From positions 1 through 29,629 of IMG/VR virus record IMGVR_UViG_3300027917_000135: a stretch of 29,629 nucleotides of DNA. One strand, 5' to 3'. Of this stretch, positions 8,102 to 15,310 are shown piece by piece. Source of the DNA: a virus. Position numbers and translations under genes: made by a program. The notes below the pieces were generated by a model. It was not told where the DNA came from. It saw only the letters and a program-made list of their open reading frames with translations, and ran no database searches. The number at the start of each line of letters is the position of its first letter. The first letter of the stretch is position 1.

Positions 8102-8353
8102 ATGAACATTCAGTGCATAGTTTTATCAAATAAAGTATTAATTAGTACAGTAGAAGAAGTAGCCAGTGAACTTGGAGAACCTGATTGTAAGTTAATAAAT
8201 CCATATGAGATTAAAAGTTGCAATCCAATTGAACTTGTGCCTTGGTTAGATTGTACATTCGATACTGAATTCATGATACACTCTACGAATATACTAACAA
8301 TAGCAAAACCAACAGATAAACTTATAGAATCATACAAACAAATTATTAAGTAA
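8102..8353 (+). CDS. small protein of unknown function, tandem paralogue
   Basis: 83 residues. It shares with the preceding protein a hydrophobic N-terminal strand followed by S-T-V-E-E-V, a V-P-W-L position, and the C-terminal pattern S-T-N-I-L-T-I-A-K-P-x-D-K-L-I-E-S-Y-K. The middle is shorter. Only one base separates it from the preceding stop, and the gp43 N-terminal gene starts one base after its own stop. Function unknown. Confidence 0.62.
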   Translation: MNIQCIVLSNKVLISTVEEVASELGEPDCKLINPYEIKSCNPIELVPWLDCTFDTEFMIHSTNILTIAKPTDKLIESYKQIIK

Positions 8354-8354
8354 C

Positions 8355-9878
8355 ATGAGTACAAAGTTTTATACCAATGTAAAACAATATGGAAATAACT
8401 TTTTAGTCAGGGGATATGAGGATGGCCAGGAATTTAGAATCAAAGAAAAGTTTAGTCCAAAGCTTTATGTGGCGACAAAGAATAAAACCCCATTCAAGAC
8501 TCTAGATGAAAAGTATGTCAAAGAGATACAGCCAGGGTCAGTCAGAGAATGTAAAGATTTCATGGCCAAATATAAAGATGTAGAAGGATTTGAGATTTAT
8601 GGTAATGACAGGTTTACTTATCAGTACATTTCTGAAACTTATCCAGAAGAAACAATTAATTTTGATATTAAAGAGATTAAATTATATACAATAGACATTG
8701 AAGTTGCATCTGAAAATGGATTTCCCGATCAAGTAGAATGTATTGAAGAAGTTCTTTTAATTACCATACAGGATTACAACACTAAAAAGATTATTACATG
8801 GGGAGTACGACCATTTTATACCGATAAGCCCAATGTTACTTTTATTCACTGTACGGACGAATACGATCTTTTAAATAGATTCTTAGCATATTGGGTAGAT
8901 AATACTCCTGATGTAATTACTGGATGGAATTGTACCTATTATGATATTCCGTATATTTGTGGAAGAATTGAAAAAATTCTGGGTGAAAAAAAACTAAATA
9001 GCTTATCTCCTTGGAAGTCGGTATATTCTAAAGAAGTTATAGATAATAACAAAGTCAACGTTTATTATGATATTGGTGGAGTATCTCAGTTAGACTATAT
9101 GTTGCTTTATAAGAAGTTTACATATGTGACTAGAGAATCGTATAGTTTAGATCATATTGCAAGTGTTGAGTTAGGGGAAACTAAACTAGACCACACACAA
9201 TTTGAAACATTTAAAGAGTTTTATAGTGGAGACTTTATTGTTTCACCTGATGAAGATATAGATCCAACTACTATTAGGTATCTAGGAAAGCTTCGGTCAA
9301 TGATATATCAAAGACTAGAAGGCAAAGATCTAATTGAACCTGTAAAAATTAAGGTAAATTTTGCCTCACAAAAACAGATTAAATTTCTTGAAGAAAATAT
9401 TAAGAAATTAGATCTAGGAATCTTAAAATACATTTATGTAATACTTGATGGATACATAAAAAAACAGTGCTGGGATCTATTTACCAATTACAACATCATT
9501 GACGTTGAGCTAGTAGATAAGCTTGAGGATAAATTAAAGTTGGTTGAGCTGGCGATTACTATGGCATATGACGCCAAAGTAAATTATGAAGATGTATTCT
9601 ATCAAGTTAGGATGTGGGACGTAATCATTTACAATTACCTAAAGAAAAGGAATGTTGTAGTACCAAAATCACAGAGTACAGTCAAGAAAGAAAAGTATCC
9701 GGGAGCTTATGTAAAGGAGCCAATACCTGGAAAATATGATTACGTTGTGAACTTTGACTTAGACTCTCTGTATCCTCACATTATTATGCAATATAGCATT
9801 AGTCCAGAGACTCTTGTTCCTATTGATGAAATAAACGATAGAATATCTCAACTTGAAGCACAGTTGGCAAATGCCTGA
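8355..9878 (+). CDS. 43: DNA polymerase gp43, N-terminal fragment (exonuclease + motif A)
   Basis: 507 residues covering the first half of a T4-type family B polymerase. The 3'-5' exonuclease motifs are present: Exo I TIDIEV (D114, E116), Exo II GWNCTYYDIPY (D197), Exo III NYNIIDVELVD (D383). Palm motif A FDLDSLYP (467-474) is followed by SISPETL, after which the protein leaves the family pattern: about 20 residues (VPIDEINDRISQLEAQLANA) and a stop. Motifs B and C are encoded 3 kb downstream (12920-14305). Residues about 294-370 are an insertion relative to T4 gp43 between Exo II and Exo III. A terminator follows immediately. The frame is not simply damaged: the tail has a regular heptad pattern (I-I-I-L-L spaced 3,4,3,4). 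Confidence 0.92.
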   Translation: MSTKFYTNVKQYGNNFLVRGYEDGQEFRIKEKFSPKLYVATKNKTPFKTLDEKYVKEIQPGSVRECKDFMAKYKDVEGFEIYGNDRFTYQYISETYPEETINFDIKEIKLYTIDIEVASENGFPDQVECIEEVLLITIQDYNTKKIITWGVRPFYTDKPNVTFIHCTDEYDLLNRFLAYWVDNTPDVITGWNCTYYDIPYICGRIEKILGEKKLNSLSPWKSVYSKEVIDNNKVNVYYDIGGVSQLDYMLLYKKFTYVTRESYSLDHIASVELGETKLDHTQFETFKEFYSGDFIVSPDEDIDPTTIRYLGKLRSMIYQRLEGKDLIEPVKIKVNFASQKQIKFLEENIKKLDLGILKYIYVILDGYIKKQCWDLFTNYNIIDVELVDKLEDKLKLVELAITMAYDAKVNYEDVFYQVRMWDVIIYNYLKKRNVVVPKSQSTVKKEKYPGAYVKEPIPGKYDYVVNFDLDSLYPHIIMQYSISPETLVPIDEINDRISQLEAQLANA

Positions 9879-9882
9879 CTGT

Positions 9883-9909
9883 GCCACTTTTTTAAGTGGC
9901 CATTTTTTT
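9883..9909 (+). terminator. rho-independent terminator after the gp43 N-terminal fragment
   Basis: gccactt (9883-9889) pairs with aagtggc (9894-9900), TTTT loop, followed by a T-run (9903-9909). It separates the N-terminal fragment's transcript from the inserted genes. Confidence 0.75.
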
Positions 9910-9959
9910 CTCCACTTCCCTTTGGGGTTGATATTCTTGTGTTGTTAATGGAGTTAATT

Positions 9960-10094
9960 ATGAAAACCGGATTTGCTATTACTTTTATAGTTGGACTGGC
10001 CAGTGTCGCCATTTTTTGGTGGCTTCCTCAAAAATGGGAAGCATGTTCTAACCAATTTGATAACATTATTCTTCGTCTCGCTTGCATGGATTAA
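9960..10094 (+). CDS. 44-residue membrane protein
   Basis: A short frame, ATG 9960 to TAA 10092-10094, with a ribosome site GGAG (9950-9953) six bases upstream. Residues 5-23 form one hydrophobic span ending in FWWLP, followed by a polar tail with two cysteines. It is the first gene of the segment separating the two gp43 fragments. Not recognised; the good ribosome site and single clean transmembrane helix support it being real. Confidence 0.5.
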   Translation: MKTGFAITFIVGLASVAIFWWLPQKWEACSNQFDNIILRLACMD

Positions 10095-10096
10095 TC

Positions 10097-10162
10097 ATGA
10101 AAATTATCTTTGACTCTAACGGAAAACCAAAAGTTTAATTTGAATTTGATGTAAAGGATTAG
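10097..10162 (+). pseudogene. possible mini-gene with an in-frame stop
   Basis: ATG at 10097 reads MKIIFDSNGKPKV then TAA (10136-10138); the same frame continues FEFDVKD to TAG at 10160-10162. The continuation looks protein-like, as if a CAA codon had become TAA. It is too short to be sure, and may be non-coding spacer. The remainder to 10217 is AT-rich with no further feature seen. Confidence 0.2.
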
Positions 10163-10217
10163 GTTTTTTTAAAGACTCTCCTGAATTATTAAACTCTACT
10201 ATTAGGTACTTAACCCC

Positions 10218-11249
10218 ATGACAAGAAAATTAGCTACTATTAGAAAAATTAAAGATATTAGAGAAATCCCAACAGCAGATAAGATTTGTTCTTATCTTGT
10301 AGATGGATGGTGGGTAGTGGATTCAATCAATAAGTATAAAATAGATGAAGAGGTAATTTATGTAGAAATTGACTCCTGGGTGCCTCATAGTATTGCCCCA
10401 TTTCTTTCTAAAGGCAGAGAGCCAAGAGAGTATAATGGAATTTTAGGAGAAAGACTAAAAACTCAAAAATTCTTGAATACCCTTTCTCAAGGTCTTCTGC
10501 TTCCTATTTCTGTATTAAATGAAGATATTGATAAACATGTTAATGGCGATTATTCTTCCGTTTTGAATATCCAAAAATGGGAAGCCCCTATTCCTGCACA
10601 ACTGAGCGGAAAGGTAAAAGGCAATTTCCCTGGATACATTCCTAAGACAGACCAAGAACGTTGCCAGAATCTTTATGTTGAAATCTTTGGTGATCATGCA
10701 GTAGAGTATTTTGAGGTTACTGAAAAGCTTGAAGGATCCAGCATGACTGTATATGTCAAAGATGGAGAAGTTGGTGTTTGCAGTCGTAACTGGGATCTTA
10801 CTGAGGATGATAGAAATACTCTCTGGAAAGTTGCCAGGGATATTGGTCTTGTCGATTATCTTAAGAACTATTATAATCGCAATATTGCCATTCAAGGAGA
10901 ACTTATTGGTGAAGGCATCCAGAAAAATTACTACGGAATCAAAGGTCATCAATTTCATGTATTTGATGTTTATGACATTGATGCTGGAGGATACTGGAAT
11001 CCTGTCACTCGGAAAAACTGGATCGGTTCTCTTCCCCTCCAGGGGCTGCACCACGTCCCTGTGGTCGATCCCTGCTATGATATGACCGGAATGGCTAAAG
11101 GCGGCATAGACGGGCTCCTGGTCATGGCTGAGGGTAAGTCCGTCCTGAACCCCCAGAAGCAAAGGGAAGGGATTGTGTTTAAGTCCTATGACACGGATTT
11201 TCACTTCAAATCCATTTCCAATAGGTATCTTCTTAAGCAAAAGGATTAA
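10218..11249 (+). CDS. RNA ligase, DRB0094 (Rnl5)-type
   Basis: 343 residues. An N-terminal domain of about 150 residues, OB-like in this family, precedes a nucleotidyltransferase domain with motif I E-K170-L-E-G, the lysine that takes AMP. Downstream are SRNWDL (motif Ia/III region), QGELIGEG, REGIVFKS (motif IV) and FKSISNRYLLK (motif V). The layout matches the Deinococcus DRB0094 ligase family, which seals 3'-OH/5'-phosphate ends in nicked duplex RNA; T4-like phages use RNA ligases to repair tRNA cut by host defences. It sits inside the gp43 split. Bases about 11020-11180 are much richer in G+C than the rest although the frame is intact. Confidence 0.85.
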   Translation: MTRKLATIRKIKDIREIPTADKICSYLVDGWWVVDSINKYKIDEEVIYVEIDSWVPHSIAPFLSKGREPREYNGILGERLKTQKFLNTLSQGLLLPISVLNEDIDKHVNGDYSSVLNIQKWEAPIPAQLSGKVKGNFPGYIPKTDQERCQNLYVEIFGDHAVEYFEVTEKLEGSSMTVYVKDGEVGVCSRNWDLTEDDRNTLWKVARDIGLVDYLKNYYNRNIAIQGELIGEGIQKNYYGIKGHQFHVFDVYDIDAGGYWNPVTRKNWIGSLPLQGLHHVPVVDPCYDMTGMAKGGIDGLLVMAEGKSVLNPQKQREGIVFKSYDTDFHFKSISNRYLLKQKD

Positions 11250-11252
11250 ATT

Positions 11253-11753
11253 ATGATCATATTTTTTATCTTTCCATTAATTGTTTTTATTTTATTTGAC
11301 ATTATGGTACTACAGTGTGCCGTTAGAGACTCTATATTGACTTTTTTCTCTTTTGCAAAGAGAGGATTTAGTAATCAAACATCTGTGAAGTTTTTTGTAA
11401 ATGAGCAAATAACTCTGGGTGGGGATTCATCTTATTACATTACTCAGAATACTTATTTGGGGACATCTAAGAAGCCCACTTGTGTCTTATATTATTCTCG
11501 ATATGAAGATTCACATTTAAGAGATTTGTATCTTATACATGGTTTAAAATACAAAGAACAACTAGAATCATCTGCTAGATTTAGGTTTAATCACAATATG
11601 ACACATCTTGCAATGTATGATAGTTACTCCGAAGTAATGGAAGTGTGTCTTGAATTGAGAACAAAGTATGAAGAGAGGGAACAAGAGCAACTCCAGAAAG
11701 AAGAGAATCAAAGTTTAAAGCAAGTCATAAAAGTGAATACTTATGAGGTATAA
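11253..11753 (+). CDS. membrane-anchored protein of unknown function
   Basis: 166 residues. The first 22 are very hydrophobic (MIIFFIFPLIVFILFDIMVL), a signal anchor without an obvious cleavage site. The remainder is soluble and ends in a charged, glutamine/glutamate-rich helical tail (about 135-156), probably a coiled coil. It starts three bases after the RNA ligase stop, so the two are likely co-transcribed. No family recognised. Confidence 0.6.
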   Translation: MIIFFIFPLIVFILFDIMVLQCAVRDSILTFFSFAKRGFSNQTSVKFFVNEQITLGGDSSYYITQNTYLGTSKKPTCVLYYSRYEDSHLRDLYLIHGLKYKEQLESSARFRFNHNMTHLAMYDSYSEVMEVCLELRTKYEEREQEQLQKEENQSLKQVIKVNTYEV

Positions 11754-11757
11754 TAAT

Positions 11758-11783
11758 AGTGGACACTTTCTGTAGCGTCCACT
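11758..11783 (+). terminator. hairpin between the unknown gene and clpS
   Basis: agtggac (11758-11764) pairs with gtccact (11777-11783), 7 bp, 12-nt loop, no T-run. Same style as the hairpins at 2497 and 7142, each followed by a C/T-rich stretch and a new gene. Confidence 0.4.
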
Positions 11784-11788
11784 TGACC

Positions 11789-11817
11789 TTGCCTCCACTG
11801 CCGTTTCGGATTATTGT
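11789..11817 (+). promoter_or_regulatory. weak promoter-like pair upstream of clpS
   Basis: TTGCCT (11789-11794) and TATTGT (11812-11817), 17 bp apart, each matching the sigma70 consensus at only four of six positions. Placement after a hairpin and before an isolated gene is the main support. Confidence 0.22.
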
Positions 11818-11841
11818 AAATTCATTACTGCCATTTTAATC

Positions 11842-12147
11842 ATGCCTACTATTGAAGCACCTAAAGTAGTTGAAACCGCTGACGTTCAAGCTAAGCCTAA
11901 ATTTTATCCAAATTATCGTGTGTTGCTGCACAATGATGATGAAGTGTTTGCTGGGCTAGTTATTGAGGCTCTTATGAAGCATATTCCCAAGATGAACGAA
12001 CAGAAAGCCGTTGCTATAATGATGCAAGCGCATCAAACTGGCGTCGGTGAGGTTATTGTATGTAACCAAGAACATGCTGAAATGTACCAAATGCTTCTGC
12101 AAAACGAGGGCCTTACCATCACGATTGAGCCTGTAGATGTTGGGTGA
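11842..12147 (+). CDS. clpS: ClpS-like Clp protease adaptor
   Basis: 101 residues with the ClpS hallmark YRVLLHNDDEVF (25-36), the N-D-D being the motif that contacts the alpha-amino group of N-degron substrates, and a conserved histidine in AHQTGVGEV (H64). A flexible N-terminal extension (1-22), present in all ClpS proteins, contacts ClpC/ClpA. ClpS delivers proteins with destabilising N-terminal residues to the Clp protease. A phage copy could redirect host proteolysis. It is flanked by hairpins and lies inside the gp43 split, like an independently acquired cassette. Confidence 0.82.
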   Translation: MPTIEAPKVVETADVQAKPKFYPNYRVLLHNDDEVFAGLVIEALMKHIPKMNEQKAVAIMMQAHQTGVGEVIVCNQEHAEMYQMLLQNEGLTITIEPVDVG

Positions 12148-12149
12148 TA

Positions 12150-12167
12150 GACAGTTTTTTATCTGTC
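12150..12167 (+). terminator. small hairpin after clpS
   Basis: gacag (12150-12154) with ctgtc (12163-12167), five pairs, T-rich loop, overlapping the clpS stop region. Weak on its own; noted because it repeats the CTGTCC 3' arm seen elsewhere. Confidence 0.3.
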
Positions 12168-12227
12168 CATTTCACTCTAGAGTAGATCGCCAAGACTGAT
12201 AGGATACCCACATCTGAAAAGAAAAAA

Positions 12228-12917
12228 ATGACTCCAAATTTTGCTTTCGTCTCCGATGTCCACTCGCAGGCTGACAAGCTTCGACATGCTCTTGATTTCT
12301 GTAAAGAAAACAATCTGACTCCTATTTTTCTTGGTGATCTTTTTGATTCTAAGTGTGATGTTTCTGATAGCTTTGGAACTTACACTTTAGTTCGCAAAGC
12401 ACAAGATGAAATGAATGCCATCGTACTTCAATCTAACCATCAGAACAAGCTTATTCGATACCTCCATGGTAATGATGTAGTTCAAAATTGTGGACTTGAT
12501 GTGACTATCAGGCAACTGTTTGAAGAAAATGATCTTGATAGGGTTGAAATCTGCAATTGGCTAGAATCTTTCCCGTATGGTATTGCTTTTAGGTCAGTGG
12601 ATGGTGTAGAATACCGAGCAGCTCATGCATACTTTTCATCTAAGCTCCTTGTAGATTCTTATGATGATTATTTTCTTATTAAAGATGTAAATAAGAAGTT
12701 CAAAAATCAAATTCTCTATGGGATCTTTAGTAGCCGTAATAGAATTGAGTGGTGGAAAAGTGATCGAAATCATGGGGTAAACTGGATCAGGGTCTCTGGT
12801 CATTATCACACTCTACATATTGATTCTCAATCGTTGGTATTGGATGGATGTTGTGGAGAAGAATATGGGAATCTTCTTGTCTACGACGTAAATAGTTTAA
12901 AGTTACATGCATTTTAA
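12228..12917 (+). CDS. calcineurin-like metallophosphoesterase
   Basis: 229 residues with the metallophosphoesterase motifs in order: SDVHSQ (D10, H12), GDLFDS (D37), QSNHQN (N70, H71, in place of GNHE), AAHAYF, and GHYHT near the end. These ligate two metals and hydrolyse phosphomono- or diesters; related phage enzymes act on phosphoproteins, nucleotides or RNA ends. It is the last gene before the C-terminal gp43 fragment, two bases apart, so that fragment is probably translated by coupling from this message. Context near an RNA ligase makes RNA end healing one possibility. Confidence 0.83.
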   Translation: MTPNFAFVSDVHSQADKLRHALDFCKENNLTPIFLGDLFDSKCDVSDSFGTYTLVRKAQDEMNAIVLQSNHQNKLIRYLHGNDVVQNCGLDVTIRQLFEENDLDRVEICNWLESFPYGIAFRSVDGVEYRAAHAYFSSKLLVDSYDDYFLIKDVNKKFKNQILYGIFSSRNRIEWWKSDRNHGVNWIRVSGHYHTLHIDSQSLVLDGCCGEEYGNLLVYDVNSLKLHAF

Positions 12918-12919
12918 AT

Positions 12920-14305
12920 ATGAGTTGGAAAGATCCAAATGAAATGACAAAAGAAGAGATTCTATCGGAGATAGAGTCTCTTAAAAAAATAAGAAAGATA
13001 TCATCTGAAATAACAGTTGAAGGACTTTTGAATAAAGTATATGATCTAAGTCCCCTTCGGGACTTAGATTTTACTATTGCGCCTAATGGAGCAATCTACA
13101 GGCGGGTCAATGGGGTTCTTCCTGCACTTATGGAAAAGATGTACAATGAAAGAGTCATCTATAAGACTAAGATGATCGAAGAAAAGAAGAAACTAGAAAG
13201 ACTGGAGAATGATAAAAATGTAGATGCTTCAATCATAACAAAAACTAAAAAAGAGATTTCTAGATGCCATAATATTCAGATGGCAAAAAAGATTTCTTTA
13301 AATTCCGCCTATGGATCTTGTGGCAATGAATACTTTAGGTATTATAAGTTAGATAATGCAAAAGCCATTACATACTCAGGGAAGTGTGTAATTCAGTGGA
13401 TTGAAAGGAAATTTAATCAGTATCTTAATACAATAGTAAAGACAGAAGGTGTTGACTATGTAATTGCATCCGACACTGATAGTATTTACTTGAATATTGG
13501 TCCTCTTGTAGATTTGGTTTATCAAGGTAAAGAACGAAACGAAGAGTCAATTATCAACTTCTTAGACAAAGTATGTAAGACAAAGTTTGATGAATTTATT
13601 AAGAAGTCCTTTAATGAGCTTGGTGAATATATGAATGTTCATAAACAGAAAATGTCTATGAAAAGAGAAAATATTGCTAGCACAGGGATTTGGACTTCTA
13701 AAAAACATTATATTTTGAATGTTTGGGATAGTGAAGGGGTTAGGTATCAGCATCCTAAGTTAAAAATGATTGGCATTGAAGCAGTTAAGTCATCTACTCC
13801 TGCTATATGTCGCAAAATGATGAAGGAAACTATAGAACTTATTGTTTCTGGGGCAACTGAAAATGAAGTTATAGATTTTATCGAACAGAAAAAAGAACAA
13901 TTTAAACAGATGCCTATTAATCAAATATCATTTCCTAGAAGTGTTAATAACATAAAAAAATATCATTCATCAGTATCCATATACGCAAAGAGTTGTCCCG
14001 TGCATGTACGGGGTGCATTGTTATACAACAATTACGTTAAGAAGAAAAATTTAACGAACAAATACCCCCTAATAAATAGTGGAGATAAGATTAAATACAT
14101 TTATCTATCCGTTCCTAATCCGATCCATGAGAATATAATTACATATATTCAGAGGTTCCCTAAGGAGCTAGAGCTTGACAGATACATTGATTATGAGCTA
14201 CAATTTGAAAAGAGTTTCCTCAAGCCAATCGAAAGTATATTAAATGTAATTGGATGGAAATCGCAAAAAACAAACACATTAAGTCAATTTTTAGTATCAA
14301 GATAA
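12920..14305 (+). CDS. 43: DNA polymerase gp43, C-terminal fragment (motifs B and C, thumb)
   Basis: 461 residues completing gp43. Family sequence resumes at about residue 31 (ITVEGLLNKV, then IAPNGAIYRR). Motif B is KKISLNSAYGSCGNEY (123-138), motif C ASDTDSIYL (D185, D187), followed by the KKHYILNVWD segment and the thumb. The first 30 residues do not belong to the polymerase core; they are charged and helical (EEILSEIESLKKI) and could pair with the tail of the N-terminal fragment. There is no intein C-terminus (no H-N junction). Neither fragment alone can polymerise because catalytic aspartates are divided between motif A and motif C. No Shine-Dalgarno is visible. Confidence 0.92.
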   Translation: MSWKDPNEMTKEEILSEIESLKKIRKISSEITVEGLLNKVYDLSPLRDLDFTIAPNGAIYRRVNGVLPALMEKMYNERVIYKTKMIEEKKKLERLENDKNVDASIITKTKKEISRCHNIQMAKKISLNSAYGSCGNEYFRYYKLDNAKAITYSGKCVIQWIERKFNQYLNTIVKTEGVDYVIASDTDSIYLNIGPLVDLVYQGKERNEESIINFLDKVCKTKFDEFIKKSFNELGEYMNVHKQKMSMKRENIASTGIWTSKKHYILNVWDSEGVRYQHPKLKMIGIEAVKSSTPAICRKMMKETIELIVSGATENEVIDFIEQKKEQFKQMPINQISFPRSVNNIKKYHSSVSIYAKSCPVHVRGALLYNNYVKKKNLTNKYPLINSGDKIKYIYLSVPNPIHENIITYIQRFPKELELDRYIDYELQFEKSFLKPIESILNVIGWKSQKTNTLSQFLVSR

Positions 14306-14308
14306 CAT

Positions 14309-15310
14309 ATGGATTTTTTAAAGGACATTATAAAGGAAGTAGGTGGAGAATATACGAAAATAGCATCAGACATTGTTGAAGAAGAACGGTTTATAGATAC
14401 AGGATCGTTAATATTCAATGCTTTACTATCAGGATCATTATATGATGGTGTTTCTGAAAATAAAATTACTGCATTAGCGGGAAAACAAAGTACAGGTAAG
14501 ACTTATTTTGCTTTAGCTATTGTAAAGCATTTCTTGGATCAAAATCCAGGATCTTGCTGCATATATTTTGATACAGAGTCTGCTGTAACAAAATCACTAC
14601 TTTCAAGTAGGGGTATCGAGTTAGACCGAGTTTTGGTTATCAATGTAGTAACAATCGAAGAGTTTAGAATTAAGTCTTTGAAGCTTCTTTCTCACTACTT
14701 AAAAAAGCCAGAAGATGAAAGACCAAAGATGCTCATGGTATTAGACTCTCTAGGTATGTTATCCTCAAATAAAGAGATTGAAGATACCCTAGGTGAAAAG
14801 AACACTAAGGACATGACAAAAGCGGCATTAATCAAAGGAGCATTTAGGATGCTGACTCTTAAATTAGGAGTGGCTAACGTTCCAATGATTGTGACCAACC
14901 ACACATATGAAACTATGAGTCTCTATTCAACAGAGGAAATGTCTGGTGGTTCAGGTCTCAAATACGCTGCATCAACTATTATCTACTTAAGCAAAAAGAA
15001 GGAGAAAGAAGGAACTGAAATTATTGGAAACATCATTAAAGCAAAAACAAACAAGTCCAGATTTAGTAAGGAAAATCAAGAAGTAGAGGTTCGTCTATTC
15101 TATGATGACCGAGGATTAGATCGTTATTATGGTCTTTTAGAATTAGGAGAAATGGGAGGGTTATGGCAAAATAAAGCCGGTAGATATGAGATCGATGGGA
15201 AGAAAGTATTCGGCAAAGAGATACTTAGAAATCCTCAAGATTATTTCACCGAAGAAATAATGGAAAAACTCAATAATCTCGCTAAGTTATATTATAGTTA
15301 TGGTCAATGA
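14309..15310 (+). CDS. uvsX: UvsX recombinase (RecA-like)
   Basis: 333 residues with Walker A GKQSTGKT (58-65), Walker B MLMVLDS (141-147) and the RecA-core glycine-rich GGSGLKYAASTI segment. It forms filaments on single-stranded DNA and drives recombination-dependent replication and repair. It is shorter than T4 UvsX (391) but typical of cyanophages. It starts three bases after gp43's C-terminal fragment, and its TGA overlaps the gp41 ATG. Confidence 0.92.
   Translation: MDFLKDIIKEVGGEYTKIASDIVEEERFIDTGSLIFNALLSGSLYDGVSENKITALAGKQSTGKTYFALAIVKHFLDQNPGSCCIYFDTESAVTKSLLSSRGIELDRVLVINVVTIEEFRIKSLKLLSHYLKKPEDERPKMLMVLDSLGMLSSNKEIEDTLGEKNTKDMTKAALIKGAFRMLTLKLGVANVPMIVTNHTYETMSLYSTEEMSGGSGLKYAASTIIYLSKKKEKEGTEIIGNIIKAKTNKSRFSKENQEVEVRLFYDDRGLDRYYGLLELGEMGGLWQNKAGRYEIDGKKVFGKEILRNPQDYFTEEIMEKLNNLAKLYYSYGQ

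Noticed and set aside
10515-11240. Long open frame antisense to the RNA ligase
   Set aside because: Shadow of a well-supported ligase; no recognisable protein features or ribosome site.
9879-12919. A frameshift or sequencing error explaining the broken gp43
   Set aside because: The halves are 3 kb apart with several intact genes and a good terminator in between; no single error could do this.
9879-12919. A trans-spliced intron in gp43
   Set aside because: Both halves have their own stop or start plus extra non-polymerase residues, and I could not see group I or II core structures. Not strictly excluded.
9813-13010. A split intein joining the two gp43 fragments
   Set aside because: The N-part tail after SISPETL has no Cys/Ser-led block A and is only about 20 residues; the C-part's first 30 residues have no block F and no H-N junction.
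14071-14078. AATAAATA late promoter-like box within the gp43 C-terminal fragment
   Set aside because: Internal to a coding sequence with no gene start shortly downstream that looks late. The same applies to 23602-23609.
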